In this document: piece by piece, positions 27,201 through 35,796 of the stretch | Layout: each line of letters opens with the position of its first letter | How positions within the stretch are numbered: position 1 is the stretch's first letter | Source of the DNA: Cytophagia bacterium | GTDB lineage: Bacteria > Bacteroidota > Bacteroidia > Cytophagales > Spirosomataceae | Reading direction: 5' to 3' | Length of the DNA: 64,000 bases | NCBI GenBank assembly: GCA_004293645.1 | Contig: REAB01000049.1 | Coordinates: forward strand, 1-64,000 | Program-made: the position numbers and the translations under genes | The notes under the pieces: model-generated | Database searches by the model: none | Seen by the model: only the letters and a program-made list of their open reading frames with translations | Told to the model about the DNA's origin: nothing

Positions 27201-29161
27201 CGGCTTATCGGACTTCCATCAACCGCGCCCAGTGGAACATCAACGCCAAGACCATTGCCATGAAAGGCAACGTTAATACCTCTACTTTTATGGCCACCGC
27301 CCCCGAACAAGAAGGGCTGGTGTTCAACGGGTCGGCGGCTTTGTACGAAATTGAAAAAGCATCGCTCAACATCAGTGGTGTGCCATTTATCAAAACCGCC
27401 GATGCCAAAGTGCTGCCCGACAAGGGTTTGGTAACCATTAAACGCAACGGCGAAATGCTGCCTTTCCAAAAAGCACGCTTGGTGCTCGACACCCTCAACG
27501 AGTACCACCGCCTCAAAAATGGCAACATTCAGATTGTGTCCAAAAACAAATTTACGGGCGATGCCACCTACCTCTACACCACCGTTTCTAACGACACAAT
27601 ACCCGTCAAAATGGGCAATTTTGAGTTAAGAGAAATGGCCGCTGCAACTACACTCCCCACCAGCAGCAGGAACAACAAAACGGCAAAACCAGTTCGGGGT
27701 TCAACTACCGTAGCCCGCGCCGAAATTGGCGAAAGCCAGAATTTTATGGTAGCTTCTCGACTGCAATACAAGGGTGCTATGACCATGCTCGCCGCCGAAC
27801 CAAACCTGCAATTCAACGGTTTTGTGAGAACGCTCCTCAAAAAACGCCCTAATTTGGAGGTTTCGTGGGTACTATTCAAAGAAAACCCGACCAAAGACAT
27901 TGCCATTAACATCACGCCCAGTCTCAAAAACGAAGTAGAACAGCCCATTTCGGTAGGTTTACACTACCGCACCGGAGCCGACGGGCTCTATCCAACGTTT
28001 TTGTCGGCCAAAGAATCTAAAAATGACCAAACCATTTTTACGGCACAAGGCCAAATGCGCTTTGACGATAAAACGAAGTCGTTTAAGATTATGCCCGAAG
28101 CCAAGACCGCCAACGAACTCACAGACGAAGAAAACGCCTACACCTTTAACGATGCCAAGGGAACGTTCAATTTTATGGGGCGGCTCAACCTACTCAACGA
28201 CCGCGCCAAAGAAGGCGAAGAGCTGTTTTTGTCGGCGGGTTCGGTGCAGGCCAACGTTGATAGCAGCACTTATAAATTTAATACGCTGCTTTCGCTCAAT
28301 TTTCCTGCCAACCGCGAACTGGTAGCCAAAGTGGCACAAAACATGGTACAGAGCAATTTGGACGAACAAAACAGCGACCCTGCCGAGCCAGAATGGGCCC
28401 GTCTGAGCAGTAAATTGAGCGCCTTGGTTGGCCGAAAAGCCGCCGAAAGCTACGTCAATCGGGCGGCGGCCAACTACCGTCCGCTGCACGAGGCATCACC
28501 AAAAATGAACACCACGCTGGTACTCTCGAACGTTAATCTGCGGTGGTCGGCAGCCCAAAATGCTTTTTATAGCGTTGGTAAAATTGGCGTATCAAACCTC
28601 AATACCACCGACATCAACGCCCAAATGGACGGTATGTTGGAAATAAGAAAAAGCCCGCGTGGCGACGAAATAAGCATTTATTTGGCCGCCTCCGACGACC
28701 TGTGGTATTATTTTGACTGGCAACAAGGCAAACTGGCGGTGGTGGTGTCGGTGCAAGAAATAAACGATTTATTGATGGTCAAATCGAAAGGTGAGAAATC
28801 GAAAGAATCAGGTATCATTCCGATTGGGTTCGAAGAACGCGATTTGTTTGTAGATAGATTTACGACGCTTTACCGGCCTAAACCACCCAAAAAAGCACCG
28901 CCCGTTGTAGCTGGCAAAAATGCCAAAACACCCGCCAACAAAAACGCTACCACCGCGCCAACGCCAGCGGGCAAAAAACCTGCCGTCGCGGCTGCACCTG
29001 AGCCAGAAGAGGAGGCCATCGAAGACACCAAAACCACCGACCCCAAGTCCAAAACTACCGACCCCAAGGCCAAAACCACGGGAAAAGTAGTCCAAACGCC
29101 CGCCGCCAAACCACCCGTAAAAAAACCAAGTAAAAAAGAGGAAGAGAAAGAAGGGTTCTAA
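24257..29161 (+). CDS. Giant exported protein of unknown function
   Basis: 1634 residues from the ATG at 24257. A Sec signal peptide (MKSFRLSILLVFCAWAACAQ; the Cys could also be a lipobox) precedes an N-terminal helical part (residues ~20-130). Then comes a very long beta-rich body with repeated short strands such as IPNVSGAIIEFKDVSLIM and ITYVPKNMYEKGGSTEVGGD. The last ~110 residues are a low-complexity tail of Lys, Pro, Ala and Thr with tandem TTDPKSKTTDPKAKTT. No named domain or T9SS sorting tail recognised. Periplasmic or outer-membrane-facing location likely. Of the beta-rich, LptD-like or solenoid type at most; function not assigned. Confidence 0.8.
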   Translation: MKSFRLSILLVFCAWAACAQNTKISDDPTQFVADVQKMMALDRVPNYLKAAKNLETVWLDTRFTPAHQQKTVAITRRLLAKGNVRGNAVYEQFFNAVYAALNGAFAAPDQLEGFLNTTAQVIENYDPKNMLKFLETGRIFFESRLIYKANFNRLYALDGTFNFRYSEVNSEKTIEAAKVNAANDGWGNAVADSSGASGPIFYQKKVIPNVSGAIIEFKDVSLIMTTASDSVVVREANGKLAIREGTWVGAGGKFSWEVAGAPDIFVILTNYSFNVANPKLQADDVRLSYAAKLNKSVEGAFEYESKRRNKGQPSPYPRFISYRNDASLRGLSKNVQYAGGLSLVGLKTSSASLSETPSIITVLQNDKVAFKASSRRFEWSDSLITAPLATFSAPIGPTDSLYHPGVRLSYNDRDGVLKCERADRTGFQGKPYADSYHKMYIEAQMLRWVFSKNQLEFLVVAGKTEVPIVFESFNYFKTERFRAISDELSFHPLLMVANYIANQKTPFFSPEDLAVFYKKDANVMRGACNQMLLEDYFEAEPSNGLLKLSRKGALYVLANNKQTDFDNLRIISLYQANAQMANASIDFNSKELIIRGVNQFVISDSLKIFAYPSDKQVRVLKNRDFWMNGLLKSANFRFNGRDLQFNYEKFFVDLNKIDNITYVPKNMYEKGGSTEVGGDVVYEKSGRIYLNDPKNKSGKNKNSVFPRLSVPEGMTVYFDQPDRGNLAYNRKVFFKIPTIDYDSLGTQDIMFIGTFESGGIMPPFQAQLRSMEDNSLGFKYISPAAGFKLYGTNTTVKFNKELVMDKQGLRSQGEISHFSARIPTQSMLFMTDSLMASGAEAQIKEATIGKTYFPNVELRNYTMCWVPKADSMSLTTKGNDFNFYMGSTKLEGRLLLRSTGLYGKGFLKRDDSELTSQDIKFNKEGFLAGDAQYKIVSAQNNIRPVLLGRNVDVDFNIVKGLVNIATNNQTLEEASSFEFPSAAYRTSINRAQWNINAKTIAMKGNVNTSTFMATAPEQEGLVFNGSAALYEIEKASLNISGVPFIKTADAKVLPDKGLVTIKRNGEMLPFQKARLVLDTLNEYHRLKNGNIQIVSKNKFTGDATYLYTTVSNDTIPVKMGNFELREMAAATTLPTSSRNNKTAKPVRGSTTVARAEIGESQNFMVASRLQYKGAMTMLAAEPNLQFNGFVRTLLKKRPNLEVSWVLFKENPTKDIAINITPSLKNEVEQPISVGLHYRTGADGLYPTFLSAKESKNDQTIFTAQGQMRFDDKTKSFKIMPEAKTANELTDEENAYTFNDAKGTFNFMGRLNLLNDRAKEGEELFLSAGSVQANVDSSTYKFNTLLSLNFPANRELVAKVAQNMVQSNLDEQNSDPAEPEWARLSSKLSALVGRKAAESYVNRAAANYRPLHEASPKMNTTLVLSNVNLRWSAAQNAFYSVGKIGVSNLNTTDINAQMDGMLEIRKSPRGDEISIYLAASDDLWYYFDWQQGKLAVVVSVQEINDLLMVKSKGEKSKESGIIPIGFEERDLFVDRFTTLYRPKPPKKAPPVVAGKNAKTPANKNATTAPTPAGKKPAVAAAPEPEEEAIEDTKTTDPKSKTTDPKAKTTGKVVQTPAAKPPVKKPSKKEEEKEGF

Positions 29162-29188
29162 GCAAACACGGGCGGCTCTGCTCAAACC

Positions 29189-31522
29189 TCAAACAATTCG
29201 CAATTTGGCAAAACTGAGTAGCAAGGTTTTCTCGCCAACGGTGTCAAACTTGATGGTGGCTTTGCGGTCGGTGCCGTTGATGTCGAGTTTTGTGGTTACG
29301 CCAAAACCAAACTTAGGGTGTTCTACGCGCATTCCTTCTACGAGATTTGAGGTATCGCTGGGTGCAAAATCGGACGAGGGAACGTGCGCCGCTGCCACAG
29401 TGGTGGTTTTGGATTTTAGGTTGAGTGCTGGGCTGCTGCTTGCCGCCGTTGTTGCACCACTTGCCGCTGCTTGGCTGCCGCGCTGCGCCACTTTCCTGAT
29501 AAATCCCATCGAAGTAGGTTCGCTTTCGCGCTCGCGGGTGGAGGTTTCGTCAAATCCGCCCGCCCGGCGGCCTTTGGCCATTTGCAAAAAACGTTGGTCT
29601 ATTTCAAACAAAAAACGGCTGGCTTCGCAGTTGTTCAAACGCCCCCAATTGTAGCGGGTTTCGGCGTAAGAAAGCGTCAGTTTTACCTCCGCACGGGTAA
29701 TGGCCACGTAAAACAACCGCCGTTCTTCTTCCAAATCTTCGCGTTTTTCGAGCATCATCTGGCTCGGAAACAAGCCTTCCTCCAAACCCACAATGTGTAC
29801 ATTTCTAAACTCCAAGCCCTTTGCCCCGTGAATGGTCATCATGGTTACGCGGTCGTTGTCGTCGTTCTCGTCGGGTTCGTCGGCGTTGGTAAGCAGTGAT
29901 ACGGTTTGCAAAAAAGTAGCCAAACTTTTGTCTTCGTTGTCGGCATTATCTACAAATTCTTTAACGGCGTTCAGCAATTCTTGCACGTTTTCGTAGCGCG
30001 AGAGTCCTTCCACGGTTTTGTCTTCGTACAATTCTTTGAGCAAACCCGAATTTTTGGCCACGTGCGCAGCTACGTCGTAGGCATTTTTGTTTTGTTCGAG
30101 TAGCAATTTAAAACTCTTGATGAGCGTAGCAAATTGTTCAATGGGCACAGCAGCCCGGCCCGAAATATAGTGCGTAATGTCGGCTACCACGTCCCAAACG
30201 GGCACGTTGTGTTCGGCGGCGGTTATGGCAATTTTGGCCACGGTGGTGTCGCCAATGCCACGTTTGGGCAGGTTTATAATGCGCTTAAAGGCTTCTTCGT
30301 CGGCCTGATTAACCACAAACCGCAAATAAGCCAGCAGGTCTTTGATTTCTTTGCGCTGATAAAACGACAACCCACCCACAATGCGGTATTTGATATTGAG
30401 TTTGCGCAGGGCTTCTTCAAACGCCCGCGATTGCGCGTTGGTACGGTACAAAATGGCAAAATCGGTATTGCGGAGGCCGTTGTTCATTTTTTCTTCAAAA
30501 ATGGCCGTGGCCACGAGTCGGCCTTCTTCGTTGTCAGAACTGGCTTTCATCACTTCGATGAGCGTGCCTTCGTCGTTTTCGGTAAACACATTTTTGCGCA
30601 ATTGGGCTTTATTGCGGGCTATCACCGAGTTGGCGGCGTTCACAATATTTTGGGTGGAACGATAATTTTGCTCCAACCGCACCACTTTTACTTCGGGAAA
30701 ATCTCTTTCAAAATTCAAAATATTCTCAATATTGGCTCCGCGAAAAGCGTAGATACTCTGGGCATCGTCGCCCACAATGCCAATATTACGATGCACGCCC
30801 GCCAACTTTCTGGTAATCAAGTACTGGGCTACGTTGGTATCTTGAAACTCATCTACCAGCACGTACTTAAATTTGTGCTGGTATTTGTTGAGTACTTCGG
30901 GAAAATCACGAAAAAGCACGTTGGTATTGAACAACAAATCGTCGAAATCCATGGCATTGGACTGAAAACAGCGCGTGGTGTAGGCTTTGTAAAGGCGGCC
31001 TATTTCGGGCATTCGGGCGGCCTCGTCGTCGGCGCGGTTGAGCGGATTGGCCAAGTAGTCGTCGGCCGAAACCAAGCGATTTTTGGCACTTGAAATGCGG
31101 TTAAACACCACGTTTACTTTATAGGCTTTGTCGTCGAGGTTTAGCTCTTTGATAATACTCCTGAGCAGCGATTTGGAGTCGTCGGTGTCATAAATGGAGA
31201 AATTGCTGGTATAGCCCAAAAAGCGCGCTTCGATGCGCAATATCTTGGCAAAAACGGCGTGAAACGTGCCCATCCAAATATTACGAGCTTCGGTACCAAT
31301 CACTTTTTCGATGCGGTCGCGCATTTCGCCAGCCGCTTTATTGGTAAAAGTGAGCGACAAAATTCGGAACGGGTCCACGCCGTTTTCAATGAGGTGCGCT
31401 ATTCTGAACGTCAGCACGCGGGTTTTGCCCGAGCCTGCGCCCGCAATAATCATCAGTGGCCCCTCGCCGTGGAGCACGGCTTGTTTTTGGGGTTCGTTTA
31501 GCCCGCTTAGGTAATCTATCAT
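29189..31522 (-). CDS. uvrD: ATP-dependent DNA helicase UvrD/PcrA
   Basis: 777 residues, usual length. SF1A motifs in order: GLNEPQKQAVLHGEGPLMIIA (Q motif), AGAGSGKTRVL (Walker A), FTNKAAGEMRDRI (Ia), VLVDEFQDTN (II), GDDAQSIYAFRGA (III), LEQNYRSTQNI (IV), TIHGAKGLEFRNV (V) and YVAITRAEVKL (VI). The C terminus carries the Tudor-like module (RVEHPKFGFGVTTKLDI) that contacts RNA polymerase in PcrA. Role: 3'-5' helicase in excision repair, and removal of stalled polymerase and RecA filaments. Single gene, convergent with the giant protein, divergent from the R-M gene at 31638. Confidence 0.97.
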   Translation of the reverse strand: MIDYLSGLNEPQKQAVLHGEGPLMIIAGAGSGKTRVLTFRIAHLIENGVDPFRILSLTFTNKAAGEMRDRIEKVIGTEARNIWMGTFHAVFAKILRIEARFLGYTSNFSIYDTDDSKSLLRSIIKELNLDDKAYKVNVVFNRISSAKNRLVSADDYLANPLNRADDEAARMPEIGRLYKAYTTRCFQSNAMDFDDLLFNTNVLFRDFPEVLNKYQHKFKYVLVDEFQDTNVAQYLITRKLAGVHRNIGIVGDDAQSIYAFRGANIENILNFERDFPEVKVVRLEQNYRSTQNIVNAANSVIARNKAQLRKNVFTENDEGTLIEVMKASSDNEEGRLVATAIFEEKMNNGLRNTDFAILYRTNAQSRAFEEALRKLNIKYRIVGGLSFYQRKEIKDLLAYLRFVVNQADEEAFKRIINLPKRGIGDTTVAKIAITAAEHNVPVWDVVADITHYISGRAAVPIEQFATLIKSFKLLLEQNKNAYDVAAHVAKNSGLLKELYEDKTVEGLSRYENVQELLNAVKEFVDNADNEDKSLATFLQTVSLLTNADEPDENDDNDRVTMMTIHGAKGLEFRNVHIVGLEEGLFPSQMMLEKREDLEEERRLFYVAITRAEVKLTLSYAETRYNWGRLNNCEASRFLFEIDQRFLQMAKGRRAGGFDETSTRERESEPTSMGFIRKVAQRGSQAAASGATTAASSSPALNLKSKTTTVAAAHVPSSDFAPSDTSNLVEGMRVEHPKFGFGVTTKLDINGTDRKATIKFDTVGEKTLLLSFAKLRIV

Positions 31523-31556
31523 TGGGTAGTTTCTGGATATTAAAAAAACTGGACAG

Positions 31557-31564
31557 CAAAGGTA
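31557..31564 (-). promoter_or_regulatory. Promoter -7 element of uvrD
   Basis: TACCTTTG on the minus strand fits TAnnTTTG, 34 bp before the uvrD ATG. A TTAG 17 bp upstream is a weak -33 candidate. Confidence 0.45.
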
Positions 31565-31637
31565 AGAAAACCGTTTTGGGTCTAATGTAACTTATAGCCT
31601 ACAAGATAATTTTAAAGAACCCTCTTATTATTGCAAA

Positions 31638-32465
31638 ATGCAAAACGAGATGGTTCTTCAAAAATTTGGTGCGCGTTTGAAAGCACTACGACAAGCTCAA
31701 AAAATATCACAAGAGCAACTCTCTGAGCGTGCGGGAATAGACCGTAGTTACATTAGCGACGTAGAAAGGGGCTTACGCAATATTGCTCTTCAAAACATTG
31801 ATAATTTGGCCAATGCGTTGGCTGTTCCTGTTTACTTTTTTTTTCTCGAAGAAAATAGCCTCTTACTCCGTTGGGAAGTTAATTTAGAAGAATTAGAAAC
31901 CTTGATTCAGCAAAATCCGAGTTTGCGCGGGTTTTTGATGGGTTATTTAGCCGAGGCCAAATTGAACGACTTCTTCCGAAAAGACAAGCGAGTTAGTTCA
32001 CTGAAAAAGTTTAATGACCACGACCGTACAAATAAAAGTGATTTGACAATTGGCTATAAGGGTCGAGAATATGCCATTGAAATAAAATCGCTCCAAACGA
32101 GTACTGTAAAAAAATCGTCGGGTAAGTTATTTACAAATGTTGATTTGGAGGCGCGTTTTCAGTGTGATGCCTCTGACAAACGAACCATACAATTGAGCAG
32201 TGGCGAATCAGTTACGACAACTTGCTTGCAATACGGCGACTTTGACATAGTGGCCGTCAATCTATACGCTTTTCAAGACCGCTGGCAGTTCGCGTTTGCT
32301 TTCAACAGAGATTTGCCGCACTCTAACTACCAGAAATACCCGCTCGAAATAAGAAATCGCTTGATTAAATCTATTATTCCGATTTCTTATCCAGTTCAGT
32401 TTCCGTTTGTAACCGACCCTTTTGAGCTTTTAGAGCGGCTGCACAAGGAACGCGCGAATTCTTGA
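31638..32465 (+). CDS. HTH-nuclease fusion: XRE controller domain joined to PD-(D/E)xK endonuclease
   Basis: 275 residues. Residues ~8-66 are an XRE/Cro helix-turn-helix of the type seen in R-M controller proteins ([35 protein letters not shown]). The rest looks like a restriction endonuclease: [19 protein letters not shown] supplies Asp135 and Glu148-Ile-Lys150, the PD-(D/E)xK triad. A methyltransferase gene points towards it and overlaps by 92 bp, which makes a Type II R-M pair likely. The reading frame starts right behind an AT-rich TATTATTG, so a leaderless transcript is possible, as known for other controller genes. Recognition site unknown. Confidence 0.82.
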   Translation: MQNEMVLQKFGARLKALRQAQKISQEQLSERAGIDRSYISDVERGLRNIALQNIDNLANALAVPVYFFFLEENSLLLRWEVNLEELETLIQQNPSLRGFLMGYLAEAKLNDFFRKDKRVSSLKKFNDHDRTNKSDLTIGYKGREYAIEIKSLQTSTVKKSSGKLFTNVDLEARFQCDASDKRTIQLSSGESVTTTCLQYGDFDIVAVNLYAFQDRWQFAFAFNRDLPHSNYQKYPLEIRNRLIKSIIPISYPVQFPFVTDPFELLERLHKERANS

Positions 32466-33222
32466 TTCGGCTTTTTTGCTTCACAAATACTAAAAAGTAA
32501 GAGTGGTTTTTTCGGGCGTGCTTTTGTTCAATTAAACGACTCACGGCAGGGCGATTATTGCGCACTACCACAAACAAATCTTTGGTATAAAACCCAAATT
32601 CTTCGTAAGCCGTAATAATTTCGACGTGCGTGAGCCGCTGCAAATTGGCACTAATTTCGTCTTGACACTTCACAATCAATATTCCATTGTTTTTCAAAAC
32701 GCGGTAAGCTTCCAATCCTGCTTTTTCGTACATTTCTATCACAGCTTCGTGCCATTTGCCAGTTGCTTCTTCTGTTCCACTATTTGAAGAATACGCCTGC
32801 CGAAAAGCCCCATGCGTGCCTTGCCCTCCTATGTGTTCTTTATTTGGGCGATAAAAACTTTCCATGTAGGGCGGGTCTAATACCACACAATCCAAGGAAG
32901 CATCATCGTAGGGTAAAGAGCGGCAATCAATGCCCGTTTGTGGGTTCAGAAACTTAAATTTTTGCAGTATTTCTTTTTTTAAAAACAAATCAGACGGTAA
33001 AACTTGGTACGATTCAAAGTTTATCTTATTCCAAAATACCCCTTTCCCAAACGTAACATCGGCAACTTTACTACCTACTTTCAGGTGCAAATCAAAGATT
33101 TGTTTAAAAACATCTTCATTGCCTTGAACATGAGCCGAAACAGTTAGATTAGAGGAGGCAATGCCTCCTTGTTTACGTTTTGGGGTGTCTAATTGGTTGA
33201 TTGTTTCTAAAAAAAGCTGCAT
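32374..33222 (-). CDS. DNA adenine/cytosine-N4 methyltransferase of a Type II R-M system
   Basis: 282 residues. SAM-binding motif [12 protein letters not shown] near residue 53 (F-x-G-x-G) comes before the catalytic DPPY ([12 protein letters not shown], residue ~117), followed by [10 protein letters not shown] and a C-terminal [13 protein letters not shown] block. Motif order fits the alpha/gamma type of N6/N4 amino-methyltransferases. The TRD is probably in the 118-170 region. The last 31 codons lie antisense to the end of the HTH-nuclease gene; the basic tail [21 protein letters not shown] is encoded there and may have grown by loss of an earlier stop. Protects host DNA from its partner. 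Confidence 0.88.
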   Translation of the reverse strand: MQLFLETINQLDTPKRKQGGIASSNLTVSAHVQGNEDVFKQIFDLHLKVGSKVADVTFGKGVFWNKINFESYQVLPSDLFLKKEILQKFKFLNPQTGIDCRSLPYDDASLDCVVLDPPYMESFYRPNKEHIGGQGTHGAFRQAYSSNSGTEEATGKWHEAVIEMYEKAGLEAYRVLKNNGILIVKCQDEISANLQRLTHVEIITAYEEFGFYTKDLFVVVRNNRPAVSRLIEQKHARKNHSYFLVFVKQKSRIKNSRVPCAAALKAQKGRLQTETELDKKSE

Positions 33223-33285
33223 TTATTGTATCTTTTTAATGAACCAAGGTAAAGGCCGTCGCCAATGTCTCCCGTATAAATCAAG

Positions 33286-33903
33286 CTATTTTTTGGGCGT
33301 GGCGGGTACGGCGGCTTGTTTTTCTTTGTATTCTTTGTTGAGGCCATTCAGTATCTTTTGGGTTACGTCGAGGCTTTGGTCGGCAAACAAAATACCGCCG
33401 CCTTTGCTATATCCCAACACCAACTCGTAGGCATTTTCTTTGTTGTAACGCTTGATGTACTCAAAAATTCCCGTGTAAAACTCTTCGGTTTTTTTCAAGC
33501 GTTCGCCTTCCAGCTTCCGCAATTGGGTGTCGCGGTATTGGCCAATTTCTTGTTCTTTTTTGGCCAATTGCGCCTGCACCGACTGCCCTTGCTCTTGGGT
33601 TAAGCCTCCTTGTTGCGCTTTTTGCTGAAAAAATGCCACCTCGTTTTGAAATGAACGCGCACGGTTGCCCAAATCACTTTCCAACTGAAAACCTTTGCTT
33701 TCAAATTCTTTTTGAAAATCTTTGTAGTATTCGTAATTTTTCAGGAGCGAGTCGGCTTGCACATAGACAATTTTTTTACCTTTTCCTGCATTGATAGTAG
33801 TGGCTGTAGCACCTTCGGCGGTGTTGCCTTTGAAGTGTAAATACCCTAAAACCGCCACTGCGAGCGTTAAAATACCATTCCAAATAATAAGTCCGTTCTT
33901 CAC
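33286..33903 (-). CDS. OmpH/Skp family periplasmic chaperone
   Basis: 205 residues beginning with a GTG. An N-terminal hydrophobic segment (GLIIWNGILTLAVAVLGYL) works as signal or anchor. KIVYVQADSLLKNYEYYKDFQKEFESKG starts the OmpH domain. A long charged coiled coil (residues ~70-150) with FFQQKAQQGGLTQEQ and QLAKKEQEIGQYRDTQ forms the tentacles. A C-terminal YELVLGYSKGGGILFAD closes the body. The Skp-like trimer carries unfolded outer-membrane proteins across the periplasm. Preceded on the minus strand by a TACTTTTG element at 33947-33954. Confidence 0.92.
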   Translation of the reverse strand: MKNGLIIWNGILTLAVAVLGYLHFKGNTAEGATATTINAGKGKKIVYVQADSLLKNYEYYKDFQKEFESKGFQLESDLGNRARSFQNEVAFFQQKAQQGGLTQEQGQSVQAQLAKKEQEIGQYRDTQLRKLEGERLKKTEEFYTGIFEYIKRYNKENAYELVLGYSKGGGILFADQSLDVTQKILNGLNKEYKEKQAAVPATPKK

Positions 33904-33990
33904 TGTTTGTTTGTGTTTTTAAAATGAATAGGTTGTATTAGCTGGGCAAAAGTAAGGATTATTTCGTTGAAATCTTACACCCTACAAAAC

Positions 33991-34029
33991 CAAACGCGGC
34001 AACAGAATATATCTATTGCCGCGTTTGGG
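33991..34029 (-). terminator. Intrinsic terminator of the haloperoxidase-like gene
   Basis: CCAAACGCGGCAA with TTGCCGCGTTTGG: a perfect 13-bp stem with a 13-base loop. On the minus strand it is followed by TTTTGTAG and comes 18 bp after the stop of the gene at 34048. Confidence 0.8.
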
Positions 34030-34047
34030 AGTCAAATTTTAGATAAA

Positions 34048-35427
34048 CTATTTTTTCCAGCGCAGTGCGTTGATGTTTGCCCCTACTTTTTTGCCTTCTA
34101 AAAGCCCCGTGTCGTTGTCTTGCATGGTATGGATACCTCCCAAAAACCGCGACAATGCCGACTCTTCGGCAGCTTGCATCAGCGATTTATAACTCCGAGC
34201 CTTAAAATCTACCCCGCGCTTGGTGTCGCGGACGCGACCCACGTGCGAGTTGTCGGTGAAGGCGAAGTTTTCGCCAAAAATTGTCGACAAAACAACCCCC
34301 GTAGCCGCCGACTGCGTGGCGTGGCCCGACACGTAGCCTGGGAATGGTGGTGCAGGCCAAAACGGAACCCAAAAAGGATCGATAGCACGGCGTACAAAAG
34401 TGTAAGGTCGCTCGTTGTTGAACATATATTTGCATTTCCAGCAATTTACAAACGCATCAGACACGGCAATACCCGTTCGGGCAAAGGCTTCTACGGCTAC
34501 GTCAAGTTTAGAGTTGGTGCTTTCTACCGCAATTTTAGCAATATTATACGAGTGGCCAGGCGGGGTAAAAGTTTCGCTTGGGTCGTCGGCCCACCAAACA
34601 GCAATCTCTTTTTCGACTTGTGTCAATGCTTTGTTTTTAACGTAAACAGCTTGGTATTGCTTAAAATAAACCGAATTTGGGTTGGTCGAGATGGCCAATG
34701 GCACAGGTGGAGGCAAAATACTATTATTGACCAGAAAGGTACGATTCTTGCCCCAGTAAGGTTGCATGGGTATTTTTTTGCCATTTTCAGTGGGCTGCCA
34801 AGCACCAGGAAACACGGGTACGACGTAATTGGCGGGGAAATTACGGTTATAGCCTTCGTGGCCGCCATCGGTTTTAGACCATTCAAATATGGCCGCAGCA
34901 ATGGCTTTTCCAAACGCGACGGAGCGCTCAATTTCGGCTTTCGTAGCTTCTTTTTCGTAACTTATTCTAAAAACGGTTTCCAAAGAATCTATCAATCTTT
35001 TGGAGGTTTCGGGGGCGTTGGCCCAGATGTTTCGCGCAATGGCGGCTTGGGCAGCGTTTACGCTCGCAGCCCAGTGGTAACTGCTGTCGGCGTTGGCTTG
35101 CGGTAGCGTTTTCAAGTTGTTCAATTGCCCCGCCAACGAGCGGTGCTTGGGCATACCTGGCACGGCGGCTTCGTACATTACCAAGCCTGCATAGCCCAAT
35201 GACCGCGCCGCTACTGGCGGCGAAAAACCCGCGCTGGTTCTGATGAGTTTTAAGTCCATCTCTGCCCATTTGGTGGCTACTTCGGCACTCAGTGTACTGG
35301 CATCTTTGCTGTTGGTAGTATCTGGATTGACGGCATCTTGCGGTGCGCGGCAGCCATAAAAGCCTACCAATAAGACACCTATTGCCAGTTTTGGGCTAAA
35401 TCGGTATTTAAGTAATTGTTTTCGCAT
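34048..35427 (-). CDS. Vanadium-dependent haloperoxidase-like lipoprotein (PAP2 family), copy A
   Basis: 459 residues. N-terminal signal peptide with a lipobox (LLVGFYGC) and Cys near residue 26. The vanadate/phosphate pocket is complete: KYMFNNERP (K-x6-RP), FPGYVSGHATQ (SGH) and SRFLGGIHTMQD (SR-x5-H). The helical bundle in between matches class II haloperoxidase/acid-phosphatase folds. It could oxidise halides with peroxide or act as an acid phosphatase; sequence cannot decide. Divergent to a paralogue at 35797 across a 369-bp gap. Confidence 0.88.
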   Translation of the reverse strand: MRKQLLKYRFSPKLAIGVLLVGFYGCRAPQDAVNPDTTNSKDASTLSAEVATKWAEMDLKLIRTSAGFSPPVAARSLGYAGLVMYEAAVPGMPKHRSLAGQLNNLKTLPQANADSSYHWAASVNAAQAAIARNIWANAPETSKRLIDSLETVFRISYEKEATKAEIERSVAFGKAIAAAIFEWSKTDGGHEGYNRNFPANYVVPVFPGAWQPTENGKKIPMQPYWGKNRTFLVNNSILPPPVPLAISTNPNSVYFKQYQAVYVKNKALTQVEKEIAVWWADDPSETFTPPGHSYNIAKIAVESTNSKLDVAVEAFARTGIAVSDAFVNCWKCKYMFNNERPYTFVRRAIDPFWVPFWPAPPFPGYVSGHATQSAATGVVLSTIFGENFAFTDNSHVGRVRDTKRGVDFKARSYKSLMQAAEESALSRFLGGIHTMQDNDTGLLEGKKVGANINALRWKK

Positions 35428-35693
35428 GGTGATAGTGTGTGTTTTTGCACTGATACATGGATAAAAAAGGCGACTACAAGTTCATATACCCTCAAAAATT
35501 GTACCGAAATTTGTTTTAACAATTATTGCTAACCCTTGTTTAAACATTTATTACTCATAAAGTTATCCAATAACCCTTGATAAATAACAATTGAATATAT
35601 TTATTTTACACAGGCTTGCTTTCAACAAAAAATGGCATAATATTTGATGGTGCCTTGCTTACCGAAGTTAAAAACCAATACTGTGTTTAAGAG

Positions 35694-35723
35694 CCTCGCT
35701 GGTCGTACTGGCGGGGATTTTTT
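35694..35723 (+). terminator. Hairpin with T tract in the divergent haloperoxidase gap
   Basis: CCTCGCT...GGCGGGG followed by ATTTTTTG. No plus-strand gene precedes it, so it may end a short leader or a small RNA, or be an antisense end. The T tract overlaps the -33 box of the next promoter. Confidence 0.4.
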
Positions 35724-35754
35724 GTTTAAAATAGCCACAATTTTCGTACTTTTG
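35721..35754 (+). promoter_or_regulatory. Promoter of haloperoxidase-like copy B
   Basis: TTTG at 35721-35724, 22-bp spacer, TACTTTTG at 35747-35754, then 42 bp to the ATG at 35797. It fits the Bacteroidota consensus and fixes the start, since the longer frame from 35644 would include the promoter. Confidence 0.6.
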
Positions 35755-35796
35755 TTGCTTCAACACGGTTGTTACTTATCATTTTTGCTTCGTATT

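Noticed and set aside
30134-31093. 319-codon frame opposite uvrD
   Set aside because: Shadow frame; composition (His, Gly, Phe) is an antisense artefact and UvrD motifs on the other strand are unbroken.
35644-35796. 51-codon upstream extension of haloperoxidase copy B
   Set aside because: It contains the promoter boxes and the hairpin, and the lipoprotein signal peptide starts at 35797.
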